Assembly (NCBI RefSeq): GCF_000686025.1
Contig: NZ_JMLQ01000001.1
Span: forward strand, 186,001-250,000
Source: Rhodococcus sp. UNC23MFCrub1.1
Lineage (GTDB): Bacteria; Actinomycetota; Actinomycetes; Mycobacteriales; Mycobacteriaceae
Reading direction: 5' to 3'
Length of the DNA: 64,000 nt
This document shows positions 9,640-18,591 of the stretch, in pieces (position 1 is the first letter of the stretch; the number at the start of each line of letters is the position of its first letter). Made by a program: the position numbers and the translations under genes. The notes below the pieces were generated by a model. It was not told the DNA's origin. It saw only the letters and a list, made by a program, of their open reading frames with translations, and made no database searches.

Positions 9640-11223
9640 ATGAGTCTTCCAGTTACAGATACCGACGCTGTCGCTGCACGCTACGTCGACACCATCATCA
9701 TCGGCAGCGGTTTCGCAGGACTGGGCGCCGCGATCAAGCTGAGCCAGCAGGGAAGCACCGATTTCCTGGTCCTCGAGCGCGGCAGCGACGTCGGTGGCAC
9801 GTGGCGCGACAACACCTACCCCGGTGCCGCCTGCGACGTGCCCTCGCACCTCTACTCGTACTCGTTCGCGCTGAATCCGGACTGGACCCGCTCGTTCTCC
9901 CGTCAGCCGGAGATTCAGAAGTACATCGAGAGCGTCGCGCGGCAGTACCGCGTGTACGACCGCCACGTCTTCGACTGCCACGTCGAGTCGGCCCGCTGGA
10001 ACACCGCCACCTCGCAGTGGGACATCGTGACCACCCGGGGGAACTTCACGGCCAAGAAGGTCGTGTCCGCCGTCGGCGCCCTGTGCGAGCCGAACCTCCC
10101 GGACATCGCCGGCATCACCGATTTCCAGGGCGAGATCTTCCACTCGGCCCGCTGGAACCACGACGCGAGCCTCGAGGGCAAGCGCGTCGCCGTCATCGGT
10201 ACCGGCGCCTCCGCGATCCAGATCGTCCCGGCCATCGCGCCGACGGTCGCCCATCTCGACGTCTACCAGCGCACCGCCCCGTGGGTCCTCCCGCGCTTCG
10301 ACCGCGAGTACACCCGCATCGAGAAGCTGGCGTTCAAGTACCTCCCCGGCTACCAGCGTCTGTCACGCACCGGCATCTACGCCGCACGTGAGACCCAGGT
10401 CGTCGGCCTCACCCGCGTCCCCAAGCTCATGAAGGCGTTCGAGTTCATCGCGCGCCGACAGATCGCGAAGGGCATCCGCGACACCGAGCTGCGCCGCAAG
10501 GTGACGCCGAACTTCCGCATCGGCTGCAAGCGCATGCTGATCTCCAACAACTACTACCCGGCACTGGATCGACCGAACGTCGACCTGGTGACCGACGGTA
10601 TCCGTGAGGTGCGGGCGCACTCCATCGTGACGGCCGACGGAACCGAGCGTGAGATCGACGCCCTGGTGGTCGCCACCGGATTCCACGTGACCGACTCCCC
10701 CACCTTCCAGGGCATCTTCGGCAAGGACGGCCGCTCGCTCGCCGAGGTCTTCGACGAGCGCGGACAGCAGGGATACAAGGGCGCCACGGTCGCGGGCTTC
10801 CCCAACCTGTTCTTCCTGGTCGGACCCAACACGGGCTTGGGGCACACCTCGATGGTGTTCATGATCGAGTCGCAGCTGAACTACGTGATCGACGCGCTCA
10901 ACACGATCGACAAGCACGATCTCGGTGTCGTCGAGGTGCGCCGCGAGGTGCAGGACGAGTTCAACGCCGACCTGCAGACCAAGCTGAACAAGACGGTGTG
11001 GCTCAACGGCGGGTGCGCGAGCTGGTACCTCGACAAGCACGGCAACAACACGACGCTGTGGCCGGACTTCACCTTCGAGTTCCGCCGCATCACCCGCAAC
11101 TTCGACCTCGAGGCATACGACGCTCTCGCGGCCGGCGACGTCACGAGGCCTGTGAGCGCCGTCGACGGCACCCCCACCCCTGCGACGACCGACAACGACG
11201 ACGAGAAGGCGATCTCCCGATGA
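9640..11223 (+). CDS. Flavin-dependent Baeyer-Villiger monooxygenase
   Basis: A 527-residue class B monooxygenase. It shows an FAD Rossmann motif (GSGFAG, residues 22-27), the Baeyer-Villiger fingerprint FxGxxxHxxxW as FQGEIFHSARW (162-172), and a second nucleotide motif (GTGASA, 187-192) for NADPH. Such enzymes insert oxygen next to a ketone to give an ester or lactone. Its neighbours fit: a translationally coupled dehydrogenase (ATGA overlap) could form the ketone and the following esterase could cleave the ester. The set resembles the mymA (Rv3083)-lipR-sadH group of M. tuberculosis. The true substrate (steroid, fatty ketone, other) cannot be read from sequence. Confidence 0.92.
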   Translation: MSLPVTDTDAVAARYVDTIIIGSGFAGLGAAIKLSQQGSTDFLVLERGSDVGGTWRDNTYPGAACDVPSHLYSYSFALNPDWTRSFSRQPEIQKYIESVARQYRVYDRHVFDCHVESARWNTATSQWDIVTTRGNFTAKKVVSAVGALCEPNLPDIAGITDFQGEIFHSARWNHDASLEGKRVAVIGTGASAIQIVPAIAPTVAHLDVYQRTAPWVLPRFDREYTRIEKLAFKYLPGYQRLSRTGIYAARETQVVGLTRVPKLMKAFEFIARRQIAKGIRDTELRRKVTPNFRIGCKRMLISNNYYPALDRPNVDLVTDGIREVRAHSIVTADGTEREIDALVVATGFHVTDSPTFQGIFGKDGRSLAEVFDERGQQGYKGATVAGFPNLFFLVGPNTGLGHTSMVFMIESQLNYVIDALNTIDKHDLGVVEVRREVQDEFNADLQTKLNKTVWLNGGCASWYLDKHGNNTTLWPDFTFEFRRITRNFDLEAYDALAAGDVTRPVSAVDGTPTPATTDNDDEKAISR

Positions 11224-12059
11224 GCGAGTTCCGTGGACGAGTGGCCGTGGTGACCGGAGCCGGATCGGGGATCGGCCGTGCGCTGGCTCTCGAACTGGCG
11301 TCGCGCGGAGCACGACTCGCGCTGTCCGACGTCGACTCGGTCGGCCTGGCCGCCACCGTGGCGGCCGTGGAGCAGCGCGGCGGAGAGGTCCGCAGCGACC
11401 ACCTCGACGTCAGCGAACGCGGCAGCGTGCTCGACTACGCGGAGACCGTGCGTCGGCACTTCGGTGTGGTGAACCAGGTCTACAACAACGCCGGCATCGC
11501 CTTCCACGGCGACGTCGAGAAGACCGAGTTCAAGGATCTCGAGCGCGTGATCGACGTCGACTTCTGGGGCGTCGTCAACGGTACGAAAGCATTCCTCCCG
11601 CATCTCGTCGAGTCGGGAGACGGTCACGTGGTCAACGTGTCCAGCCTGTTCGGCCTCCTGTCGATCCCGTCCCAGTCCGCGTACAACGCAGCCAAGTTCG
11701 CCGTGCGCGGCTTCACCGAGGCGTTGCGCCAGGAGATGCTGATCGCCCGCCACCCGGTGCACGTCACGTGTGTCCACCCGGGCGGCATCAAGACGGCGAT
11801 CGCCCGCAACGCGACCGTCGCCGAGGGCCAGGACCAGAAGTCGGTGGCCGAGTTCTTCGACCGTCGCCTCGCGAAGACCACCTCGGAGCAGGCCGCCCTG
11901 GTGATCCTGCGCGGAGTGGAGAAGAACAAGGCCCGCGTGCTCATCGGCAACGACGCCCGCGCGCTCGACGCCCTCGCCCGCATCACGGGATCGCGGTACC
12001 AGGACATCATCGTCAGGCTGTCCTCGCGCGTCCTGCCGCGGACGACCACCCAGCGGTAG
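11220..12059 (+). CDS. Short-chain dehydrogenase/reductase coupled to the BVMO
   Basis: A 279-residue classical SDR: cofactor motif TGAGSGIG (residues 12-19), NNAG (89-92), catalytic Ser141/142, Tyr155 and Lys159 (YNAAK). Asp37-type acidic residue in LALSDVDS suggests NAD+ preference. The ATG overlaps the stop of the monooxygenase gene (ATGA), so translation is coupled. It probably oxidises an alcohol to the ketone used by the monooxygenase, or reduces a product; similar to SadH/Rv3085-like proteins. A C-terminal extension of about 40 residues (DALARITGSRYQDIIVRL) is common in this mycobacterial subgroup. Confidence 0.9.
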   Translation: MSEFRGRVAVVTGAGSGIGRALALELASRGARLALSDVDSVGLAATVAAVEQRGGEVRSDHLDVSERGSVLDYAETVRRHFGVVNQVYNNAGIAFHGDVEKTEFKDLERVIDVDFWGVVNGTKAFLPHLVESGDGHVVNVSSLFGLLSIPSQSAYNAAKFAVRGFTEALRQEMLIARHPVHVTCVHPGGIKTAIARNATVAEGQDQKSVAEFFDRRLAKTTSEQAALVILRGVEKNKARVLIGNDARALDALARITGSRYQDIIVRLSSRVLPRTTTQR

Positions 12060-12068
12060 GGCTGACGG

Positions 12069-12074
12069 TAGGTT
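12069..12074 (+). promoter_or_regulatory. Candidate leaderless -10 for the esterase gene
   Basis: TAGGTT ends 6 bases before ATG 12081. It suggests that the esterase, though in line with the monooxygenase operon, also has its own leaderless promoter. No clear -35. Confidence 0.4.
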
Positions 12075-12080
12075 CGGGCG

Positions 12081-12992
12081 ATGCGACCGATGACTCTGCC
12101 GTTGCCCGTGGTGTCCCGAGTTCTGAAGCCTGTGTTCCGGGTGATTCTGAACCCGCGCCTCCCGGTTCCGGTGCAGCGCACACTGCTCGAGGTCGCGGCC
12201 CGGTCGCTACCGCTGCCGGAGGGCACGGTGATCCGCAGCGAGACCGTGGGCGGTGTCCCGGTCGAACGGGTCACCGTCGGTGCCACCGTCCGACGCACCG
12301 CCGTGCTGTATCTGCACGGCGGTGCGTACACGCTGGGGTCGCCGCTGACGCACCGCGTCGTCACGTCGTCGCTCGCCCGCGACAGTGGCGCCGTCGTGGT
12401 GGCGGCGCACTACCGTCTGGCTCCGGAGCATCCCTGCCCGGCCGCGCTCGAGGACGCACTGGCCGTGTTCGACGGGCTGGTCGCCGACGGTGTCGCGGCC
12501 GATCACATTGCCGTGGTCGGCGATTCGGCCGGCGGCGGTCTGGCCGCGGCCACGACACAGGCGCTCGTCGACCGTGGCACATCACCGTCGTGCGTCGCGA
12601 TGATCTCCCCGTGGGCCGATCCGGCGGACCAGGACTTCCCGGCGCCGCGCGACTTCCTGCTCGACGCTCGCTGGTTGCGGAACTCGGCGCGGCAGTATCT
12701 GGGCGACGGCGACCCGACCGATCCGCGCTACGCCCCCGTGCGTGGCACGTTGACCGGCTTCCCCTCGACGTTGATCCAGTACTCCGCCGACGAGATCCTG
12801 CGGCCCCAGATCCTTCGCTTCGTCGACGCATTGACCGAGGCCGGTGTCTCTGTGCGGTGCACCGAACTCACGGATCTGTGGCACGTCGCCCACCTGCAGG
12901 CCACCCTGCTGGCCGAGGCGGCGACAGCGGTCCGGGAGATCGGCGCCTTCGTCCGCGACGCGACCGCCCACTCAGAACGACTGCGTCCCTAG
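12081..12992 (+). CDS. Alpha/beta-hydrolase fold esterase (hormone-sensitive lipase family)
   Basis: A 303-residue enzyme with the oxyanion-hole motif HGGAY (residues 79-83), nucleophile elbow GDSAGGG (Ser149), and later acid/base residues in SADEIL and LWHVAHLQ. These place it in the HSL (LipR/LipN-like) family of short-acyl esterases, expected to be cytoplasmic since no signal peptide is present. Located 21 bases after the SDR gene, it is a good candidate for hydrolysing the ester produced by the monooxygenase. Its 3' end overlaps the convergent lipoprotein gene by 21 bases. Confidence 0.9.
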   Translation: MRPMTLPLPVVSRVLKPVFRVILNPRLPVPVQRTLLEVAARSLPLPEGTVIRSETVGGVPVERVTVGATVRRTAVLYLHGGAYTLGSPLTHRVVTSSLARDSGAVVVAAHYRLAPEHPCPAALEDALAVFDGLVADGVAADHIAVVGDSAGGGLAAATTQALVDRGTSPSCVAMISPWADPADQDFPAPRDFLLDARWLRNSARQYLGDGDPTDPRYAPVRGTLTGFPSTLIQYSADEILRPQILRFVDALTEAGVSVRCTELTDLWHVAHLQATLLAEAATAVREIGAFVRDATAHSERLRP

Positions 12993-13811
12993 CCAACTCG
13001 CGGCGACCGCGCCCGGATCCTCGCCGCCGCGGACACGGTCGACCATCTCCGCGAGATCCGCGGTGGTGAGTTCGCCGGCGATGATCTGCAGCGGACGGTC
13101 CAGTGTCTCGTCCACGGAGCCCTTGCGGACGAGAGGGACGAGGACGTCGGCGGTGAGGCCGTCTCGATCGTCGGCGAGCACCACGTCGGTCGCATCGACC
13201 ACGGCGACCCGGTCCGTGGCCCGGACGATCGTCACCTCGGTGGGGCCGGCAGGAGCGAACGCACAGTCGTAACTCTCGGCGAGGGCCCGTGTCACCGCGG
13301 ACGCATCGACGGCCGGGTCGACGGCGGCGGACAGGCGGGAACACTGCGGAGACAGAGCCGACAGAGTGGCTTCGGGGAGAGCCGATCCCGCGGCCGCGGT
13401 GACGGACACCGTCGGCCCGTTCTCGGCGAGACCCTGGTCGGTGACCGCCAGCCACTCCGGCAGTGCACGCGCCAGATCGGCGTAGACGTCCTCCGGCGCC
13501 CGCGCGGCGGACGACGGATCCAGTTGCGCCAGAAACGATCCGGTGAAGCCGGGGACGAGCGCGACCGAGGCGTCGTCGAGGCCGGCGAGCGCGCCGGGGA
13601 GACCGTCGACCGTGTCCACCCGAGCGGCCGCTCCCCCGCGTGACAGCGCGTCGGCGTACAGGTGCGCCAGCACCGTCTGCACCGGAGTTCCGGTGTCGGC
13701 GACCACCAGCGGCTGCGAGCGCGTCGTCCCCTCGGGGCCGCCGGTACTCGAACACCCGGCCACCACCGAGGCCGCGAGCAGCGCCGCGACGGCCGACCTG
13801 CAGACCCGCAT
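12972..13811 (-). CDS. OpuAC-type substrate-binding lipoprotein (second copy)
   Basis: A 279-residue predicted lipoprotein. A signal peptide (MRVCRSAVAALLAASV) ends in the lipobox VAGC, so the mature protein starts at a lipidated Cys. The remainder (QPLVVADTGTPVQTVLAHLYADALS, LVPGFTGSFLAQL) follows the glycine-betaine/choline-binding OpuAC fold and parallels the divergent proX protein, but is shorter and quite divergent. It has no transporter genes of its own, so it may hand a different osmolyte or ligand to ProVWZ, or be a sensor. The C-terminal coding end overlaps the convergent esterase. Confidence 0.78.
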   Translation of the reverse strand: MRVCRSAVAALLAASVVAGCSSTGGPEGTTRSQPLVVADTGTPVQTVLAHLYADALSRGGAAARVDTVDGLPGALAGLDDASVALVPGFTGSFLAQLDPSSAARAPEDVYADLARALPEWLAVTDQGLAENGPTVSVTAAAGSALPEATLSALSPQCSRLSAAVDPAVDASAVTRALAESYDCAFAPAGPTEVTIVRATDRVAVVDATDVVLADDRDGLTADVLVPLVRKGSVDETLDRPLQIIAGELTTADLAEMVDRVRGGEDPGAVAASWLGTQSF

Positions 13812-13827
13812 CGACCATCCTCTCGAA

Positions 13828-13859
13828 CCCGCTACCGGCGTTCCGGCGCCGAAAGCGGG
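13828..13859. repeat. Inverted repeat in the divergent proX / lipoprotein promoter region
   Basis: CCCGCT (13828-13833) and AGCGGG (13854-13859) are complementary, with a 20-base spacer. The region lies between two divergent osmolyte-binding genes and may be an operator; the arms are short. Confidence 0.3.
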
Positions 13860-13879
13860 CCGGTGTCGGGGCCTATCGT

Positions 13880-13885
13880 TACACT
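13880..13885 (+). promoter_or_regulatory. Candidate leaderless -10 for proX
   Basis: TACACT ends 6 bases before GTG 13892, predicting a leaderless mRNA for the osmoprotectant operon. No good -35 is visible. Confidence 0.4.
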
Positions 13886-13891
13886 CGAACA

Positions 13892-14863
13892 GTGAACACG
13901 ACACGTCGCACCACCTCACGTTCCGTGCGCGTCGCCGCCACCGCTCTGGTGGCCGCTGCAGCACTCACCCTGTCCGCCTGCGGCGGCGACTCCGATCCAC
14001 TGAGCAGCGGCGGTGAGGGTGGTAGCGGAGGCGATCCGAACACCATCGTCGTCGGTTCCGCGAACTTCACCGAGTCCGAGATCATCGCCAACATCTACGC
14101 CGACGCGTTGAAGGCCAACGGCTTCGACGCCAGCACGCGCCTGTCCATCGGCAGCCGTGAGGCCTACATCCCGGCCGTGCGCGACGGCTCCATCGACCTC
14201 ATCCCGGACTACACCGGAAACCTGTTGCTGTACTTGGACCCCGAGGCCACGGCCACGGCGCCCGACGAGGTGAACACCGCCCTCACGGCGGCACTGAGCG
14301 ACGATCTCCTGGCATCCACGCCGGCCCCCGGCGAGGACAAGGACGCCGTCGTCGTCACGCGGGACACCGCGACGCGCTGGAACCTGACCAACATCGCCGA
14401 TCTCGCGCCGTACGCGGGTGAGGTCAAGTTCGGTGGGCCGCCCGAGTTCGCCGAGCGTCCCGTCGGCCTGCCCGGCCTGCGCGACAAGTACGGCGTCGAC
14501 ATCCCGGCCGCCAACTTCGTCCCGATCTCCGACGGCGGCGGCCCGGCCACCGTGGCTGCCCTCGCTGCGGGAGACATCACCGCGGCGAATCTGTTCACCA
14601 CCACGCCCGCGATCGTCGAGAACGACTTCGTGGCACTGGGCGACCCGGACAACAACTTCCCGGCGCAGAACGTGGTCCCGGTCTACAACTCGTCGAAGAA
14701 GTCGGACAAGCTCACCGCCGTCCTGGACGCCGTGTCGGCCAAGCTCACGACGGTCGAGTTGCTGGCGCTGAACCAGGAGGTGTCGGGCGACGCGAAGACC
14801 GAGCCCGCCGCCGCCGCGAACGCCTGGGTCGTCGAGCAGGGTCTGGACAAGCCGGTCTCGTGA
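13892..14863 (+). CDS. proX: Osmoprotectant ABC transporter substrate-binding lipoprotein
   Basis: A 323-residue lipoprotein. An Arg-rich n-region and hydrophobic core end in the lipobox LSAC, followed by a Ser/Gly-rich tether. The mature part has OpuAC-family features (VVGSANFTESEIIANIYADAL, LIPDYTGNLLLYLDP). It binds glycine betaine, choline or a related osmolyte outside the membrane and delivers it to the permeases. First gene of a four-gene operon: proV starts in the GTGA that overlaps its stop. The GTG start follows directly on a -10-like box. Confidence 0.92.
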   Translation: MNTTRRTTSRSVRVAATALVAAAALTLSACGGDSDPLSSGGEGGSGGDPNTIVVGSANFTESEIIANIYADALKANGFDASTRLSIGSREAYIPAVRDGSIDLIPDYTGNLLLYLDPEATATAPDEVNTALTAALSDDLLASTPAPGEDKDAVVVTRDTATRWNLTNIADLAPYAGEVKFGGPPEFAERPVGLPGLRDKYGVDIPAANFVPISDGGGPATVAALAAGDITAANLFTTTPAIVENDFVALGDPDNNFPAQNVVPVYNSSKKSDKLTAVLDAVSAKLTTVELLALNQEVSGDAKTEPAAAANAWVVEQGLDKPVS

Positions 14864-15996
14864 TCTCGTTCGAGGGAGTCACCAAGCAGTACCCGGACGG
14901 AACGCTCGCGGTCGACTCTCTCGATCTCCGGATCGAGGACCGGTCGTTCACCGTCTTCGTCGGCCCGTCGGGCTGCGGCAAGACGACCTCGATGCGGATG
15001 ATCAACCGGATGATCGAGCCCACGTCGGGCACGATCAGCGTCGACGGTCGAGACATCTCGACCGTCGACGCCGTCAAACTCCGGCTGGGCATCGGTTACG
15101 TCATCCAGAGCGCCGGCCTGCTGCCTCACCGCACCGTCGTCGACAACGTCGCCACCGTTCCGGTGCTGACGGGTCGTTCACGCAAGGAGGCCCGTCGCGA
15201 CGCGATGGAGGTCCTCGAGCGCGTCGGCCTCGATCTGTCGCTGGCCACCCGGTACCCCGCTCAGCTGTCGGGCGGTCAGCAGCAGCGCGTCGGGGTCGCG
15301 CGTGCCCTGGCGGCAGATCCTCCGATCCTGCTGATGGACGAGCCGTTCAGCGCCGTCGATCCGGTGGTGCGCGAAGACCTGCAGACCGAGATGCTCAGGC
15401 TGCAGGCCGATCTGAAGAAGACCATCGTCTTCGTCACGCACGACATCGACGAGGCCATCAAACTCGGCGACCGCATCGCCGTGTTCGGCACCGGCGGAAC
15501 GTTGCAGCAGTACGACACCCCGGACGTGGTGCTGTCGGCTCCCGCGACCGACTTCGTCGCGTCCTTCGTCGGTCGGGACCGCGGCTACCGTGGACTGTCG
15601 TTCCGCCACGGTGACGGGGTGTCCCTGCATCCCATCACGACGGCGTCGGAACAGGACGCGGCGTCGATCCGTCTCGACCAGGGCCAGTGGCTTCTCGTCG
15701 TCTCCGCCGAGGGCCGTCCGCGAGGCTGGATGGACGTCACCGGCCTCGAGGCGCTCAAGTCCGGCGCGAGCATCGCGGACAGCACCTCCGCGGGCGGTTC
15801 GCTGTACCCGCCGTCGGGCGATCTGCGACAGGCGCTGGACGCGGCCATCTCGTCGCCGTCCGGCGTCGGCGTGGCGGTCGACGCGAACGGCGCCGTCCTG
15901 GGCGGTATCGACGCCACCGAGGTGGTGGCGTTGCTGGCGGACCAGCGTCGAGCCGAGGACCGCGAGCGCGGCCGCCAGTACTTCGAGAAGCCCTGA
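14860..15996 (+). CDS. proV: Osmoprotectant ABC transporter ATP-binding protein
   Basis: A 378-residue ATPase with Walker A GPSGCGKTT (residues 35-43), signature LSGGQQQRV, Walker B ILLMDEPFSAVD and switch His in FVTHDIDEA. The C-terminal 130 residues, after the ATPase domain, correspond to the regulatory (CBS-like) tail of OpuA/OpuC proteins that senses ionic strength, though the CBS signature is weak here. It powers glycine-betaine/choline-type uptake with the two downstream permeases. Translation is coupled both to proX (GTGA) and to proW (ATG 15996 overlaps its stop by one base). Confidence 0.93.
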   Translation: MISFEGVTKQYPDGTLAVDSLDLRIEDRSFTVFVGPSGCGKTTSMRMINRMIEPTSGTISVDGRDISTVDAVKLRLGIGYVIQSAGLLPHRTVVDNVATVPVLTGRSRKEARRDAMEVLERVGLDLSLATRYPAQLSGGQQQRVGVARALAADPPILLMDEPFSAVDPVVREDLQTEMLRLQADLKKTIVFVTHDIDEAIKLGDRIAVFGTGGTLQQYDTPDVVLSAPATDFVASFVGRDRGYRGLSFRHGDGVSLHPITTASEQDAASIRLDQGQWLLVVSAEGRPRGWMDVTGLEALKSGASIADSTSAGGSLYPPSGDLRQALDAAISSPSGVGVAVDANGAVLGGIDATEVVALLADQRRAEDRERGRQYFEKP

Positions 15997-16673
15997 TGCG
16001 CTGGCTGATCGACAACATCGACATCGTCCTCGAGCTGACGCGGACCCACCTGTACCTGTCGCTGGTGCCGCTGCTCGTCGGACTGGTCGTCGCGGTGCCC
16101 GTGGGCGCGGCCGTGCGCACGGTGGGCTGGCTGCGGCGTCTGACCCTGGTGGTGGCGAGCGTCGCGTTCACGATCCCCTCGCTCGCACTGTTCGTCACCA
16201 TCCCGCTCATCGCGGGACTGCGTGTCCTCGATCCGTTGAACGTGGTCATCGCGCTCACGGTGTACTCCACGGCGCTGCTCGTCCGCGCAGTGCCCGAGGC
16301 ACTCGACTCGGTGTCCCCCGCCGTCGTCGACGCCGCCACCGCGGTCGGCTTCGGACGGTTCCGCCGCGCCGCGACCGTCGAACTGCCGCTGGCACTTCCC
16401 GTGCTCGTCGCGAACGTCCGCGTCGTCGCGGTCACCAACATCTCGATGGTGTCGGTCGGGTCGGTCATCGGCATCGGTGGTCTGGGGCAGCTCTTCACCC
16501 AGGGCTACCAGCGCGACTATCCCGACCAGATCCTGGCGGGCATCATCGCGATCGTCGTGTTGGCCCTGGTCTTCGACGCGCTGCTGTTCCTGCTCGGGCG
16601 TGCGTTGACGCCGTGGACCCGCGCCGGTGTGCCCTCGACTCGCCGGCGACGAGTGACGGGGGCCCGCGCATGA
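15996..16673 (+). CDS. proW: Osmoprotectant ABC transporter permease
   Basis: A 225-residue integral membrane permease with about five to six transmembrane segments and the conserved binding-protein-dependent permease loop (AATAVGFGRFRRAATVELPLALP, the EAA motif). The ending VGSVIGIGGLGQLFTQGYQ is typical of OpuCB/ProW proteins. It starts at ATG 15996 inside the proV stop codon. It forms the membrane channel with the next gene product. Confidence 0.92.
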   Translation: MRWLIDNIDIVLELTRTHLYLSLVPLLVGLVVAVPVGAAVRTVGWLRRLTLVVASVAFTIPSLALFVTIPLIAGLRVLDPLNVVIALTVYSTALLVRAVPEALDSVSPAVVDAATAVGFGRFRRAATVELPLALPVLVANVRVVAVTNISMVSVGSVIGIGGLGQLFTQGYQRDYPDQILAGIIAIVVLALVFDALLFLLGRALTPWTRAGVPSTRRRRVTGARA

Positions 16674-17350
16674 GCATCTTCTCCGACGCGATCGGCTACA
16701 TCCTCGACGGCGCCAACTGGTCCGGCGGCACCGGCATCGCGACGCGTCTCACCGAGCACGTCTGGTACAGCTTTCTCGCCGTGCTGTTCTCCGTCGTCGT
16801 GGCGGTTCCGCTGGGACTGCTGATCGGGCACCTGCGCCGCGGCGAGGTGGCCCTGGTCGGCCTGGTGAACAGTCTGCGCTCGCTGCCGACGCTCGGCGTG
16901 CTGACGTTCCTCGTCCTGCTGCTCGGGCTGGGCCTGGTGCCACCACTGATCGCCCTCGTGCTCCTGGGCATTCCGCCGATCCTCGCCGGGACGTATGCGG
17001 GTGTGGCCAATGTCGACGCCACCGTCGTGGACGCGGCACGGGCGATGGGCATGACCGAACGCCAGGTGCTGCTGCGGGTGGAGATTCCCAACGCGCTGCC
17101 GCTGCTGCTCGGGGGCATCCGCAACGCCACCCTGCAGGTCATCGCCACCGCCACCGTCGCCGCCTTCGTCAACCTGGGCGGCTTCGGGCGGTACATCTTC
17201 GACGGTCTGGCGCTCTACAGCTACGACCGAGTGGTGGTCGGCGCGATCCTGGTGGCCGTGCTGGCTCTCGTGGCGGACGGCCTGCTGGCCCTCGCCGTGT
17301 GGGTCTCGGCGCCCGGGACGGGGCGGCTGCGCCGCGCGCCCCGTCTCTGA
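16670..17350 (+). CDS. proZ: Osmoprotectant ABC transporter permease
   Basis: A 226-residue permease paralogous to the previous gene. It has about six hydrophobic segments and an EAA loop (AARAMGMTERQVLLRVEIPNALPLLLGG), and ends near NLGGFGRYIFDGLALYSYDRVVVGAIL. The ATG overlaps the proW stop (ATGA). With ProX, ProV and ProW it completes a heteromeric importer like Rv3756c-Rv3759c of M. tuberculosis. Convergent with the malic enzyme gene, 6 bases apart. Confidence 0.92.
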   Translation: MSIFSDAIGYILDGANWSGGTGIATRLTEHVWYSFLAVLFSVVVAVPLGLLIGHLRRGEVALVGLVNSLRSLPTLGVLTFLVLLLGLGLVPPLIALVLLGIPPILAGTYAGVANVDATVVDAARAMGMTERQVLLRVEIPNALPLLLGGIRNATLQVIATATVAAFVNLGGFGRYIFDGLALYSYDRVVVGAILVAVLALVADGLLALAVWVSAPGTGRLRRAPRL

Positions 17351-17356
17351 GACCTC

Positions 17357-18574
17357 TCAGGCGACGCCGTCCGCCTTCGCAGCCGCGGCCACTGCCGCCG
17401 CGACGGCCGGAGCGACCCGCGGGTCGAGTGGGCTGGGCACGATCATGTCGACGCTCAGATCGTCGCCGACCACGGACAGGATCGCGTCCGCGGCGGCGAG
17501 CTTCATGTTCTCGGTGATGCGCCGCGCGCCCGCATCGAGAGCACCGCGGAACACACCGGGGAACGCGAGCACGTTGTTGATCTGATTGGCGAAGTCGCTG
17601 CGTCCGGTGGCGACGATGCCGGCGTACTTCTTCGCGTCCTCCGGATGGATCTCCGGGTTCGGGTTGGAGAGGGCGAAGACGATGCTGTCGTCTGCCATCG
17701 AGGCGATGAGTTCGTGCCCGATCTTCCCCGCGGAGACCCCGAGGAACACGTCCGCATCGGTCAGGGCGTCGGCAGCCGTCCCGGAGAGGCCGCGCGGGTT
17801 GGTACGCGAGGCGAGGTCGACCTTCACGGGATTGAGGTCGGCGCGATCCGCACCGACGATGCCCTTCGAGTCGAGCACCACAACGTCCGAGATGCCCGCG
17901 GCGAGCAGGATGTTCGCGCACGCGACGCCCGCGGCTCCCGCACCGGAGATGACGACACGCAGACCCGCGAGCTCGCGCTTCTGCACTGCCACAGCGCCTT
18001 TCAGCGCAGCCAGGACGACAATGGCCGTACCGTGCTGGTCGTCGTGCATGACCGGGCAGTCGAGTGCCTCGACGACGCGCTTCTCGATCTCGAAGCACCG
18101 GGGTGCCGAGATGTCCTCGAGGTTCACGGCTCCGAAGCTGGGCCGCAGGCGGATCAGCGTCTCGACGATCTCGTCGACGTCGTTGGTGTCGAGCACCAGC
18201 GGAATCGAGTTGAGGCCGGCGAACTTCTTGAACAGTGCCGCCTTGCCCTCCATGACGGGCAGCGAGGCGCGCGGGCCGATGTCGCCCAGACCCAATACCG
18301 CGGAGCCGTCGCTGACCACCACCACGAGTCGCTCGGTCCAGGTGTACTTGTTCACCAGCTCCTGATCGGCGGCGATCGCACTGCTCACCTTGGCCACCCC
18401 GGGGGTGTACGCGATGGAGAGGTCGCGCTTGGTCTCGAGCGGCGCGGTGAGCTCGACGGACAGCTTGCCGCCCACGTGGCTGAGGAAGATCTCGTCGTCC
18501 GTGATGGTCGTGAGGTCGTCGCGGGCAGGCCGGAGGCCGGTCGTGTGTTCGGTCGGATCTGTTGCGGCGGTCAC
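17357..18574 (-). CDS. malE: Malic enzyme (decarboxylating malate dehydrogenase)
   Basis: A 405-residue short-type malic enzyme without the phosphotransacetylase-like tail of MaeB. It converts malate to pyruvate and CO2 with NAD(P)H formation. Visible features are YTPGVAKV, the metal/substrate segment VMHDDQHGTAIVVLAAL, the dinucleotide motif VVISGAGAAGVACANI and FALSNPNPEIHP. It closely resembles Corynebacterium glutamicum MalE, which is NADP-linked. I prefer GTG 18574 because AAGGAG is 7 bases upstream; ATG 18589 would leave that site inside the gene. The long leader (18575-18832) carries hairpins described separately. Confidence 0.93.
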   Translation of the reverse strand: MTAATDPTEHTTGLRPARDDLTTITDDEIFLSHVGGKLSVELTAPLETKRDLSIAYTPGVAKVSSAIAADQELVNKYTWTERLVVVVSDGSAVLGLGDIGPRASLPVMEGKAALFKKFAGLNSIPLVLDTNDVDEIVETLIRLRPSFGAVNLEDISAPRCFEIEKRVVEALDCPVMHDDQHGTAIVVLAALKGAVAVQKRELAGLRVVISGAGAAGVACANILLAAGISDVVVLDSKGIVGADRADLNPVKVDLASRTNPRGLSGTAADALTDADVFLGVSAGKIGHELIASMADDSIVFALSNPNPEIHPEDAKKYAGIVATGRSDFANQINNVLAFPGVFRGALDAGARRITENMKLAAADAILSVVGDDLSVDMIVPSPLDPRVAPAVAAAVAAAAKADGVA

Positions 18575-18591
18575 TGGGCGCTCCTTCATCG

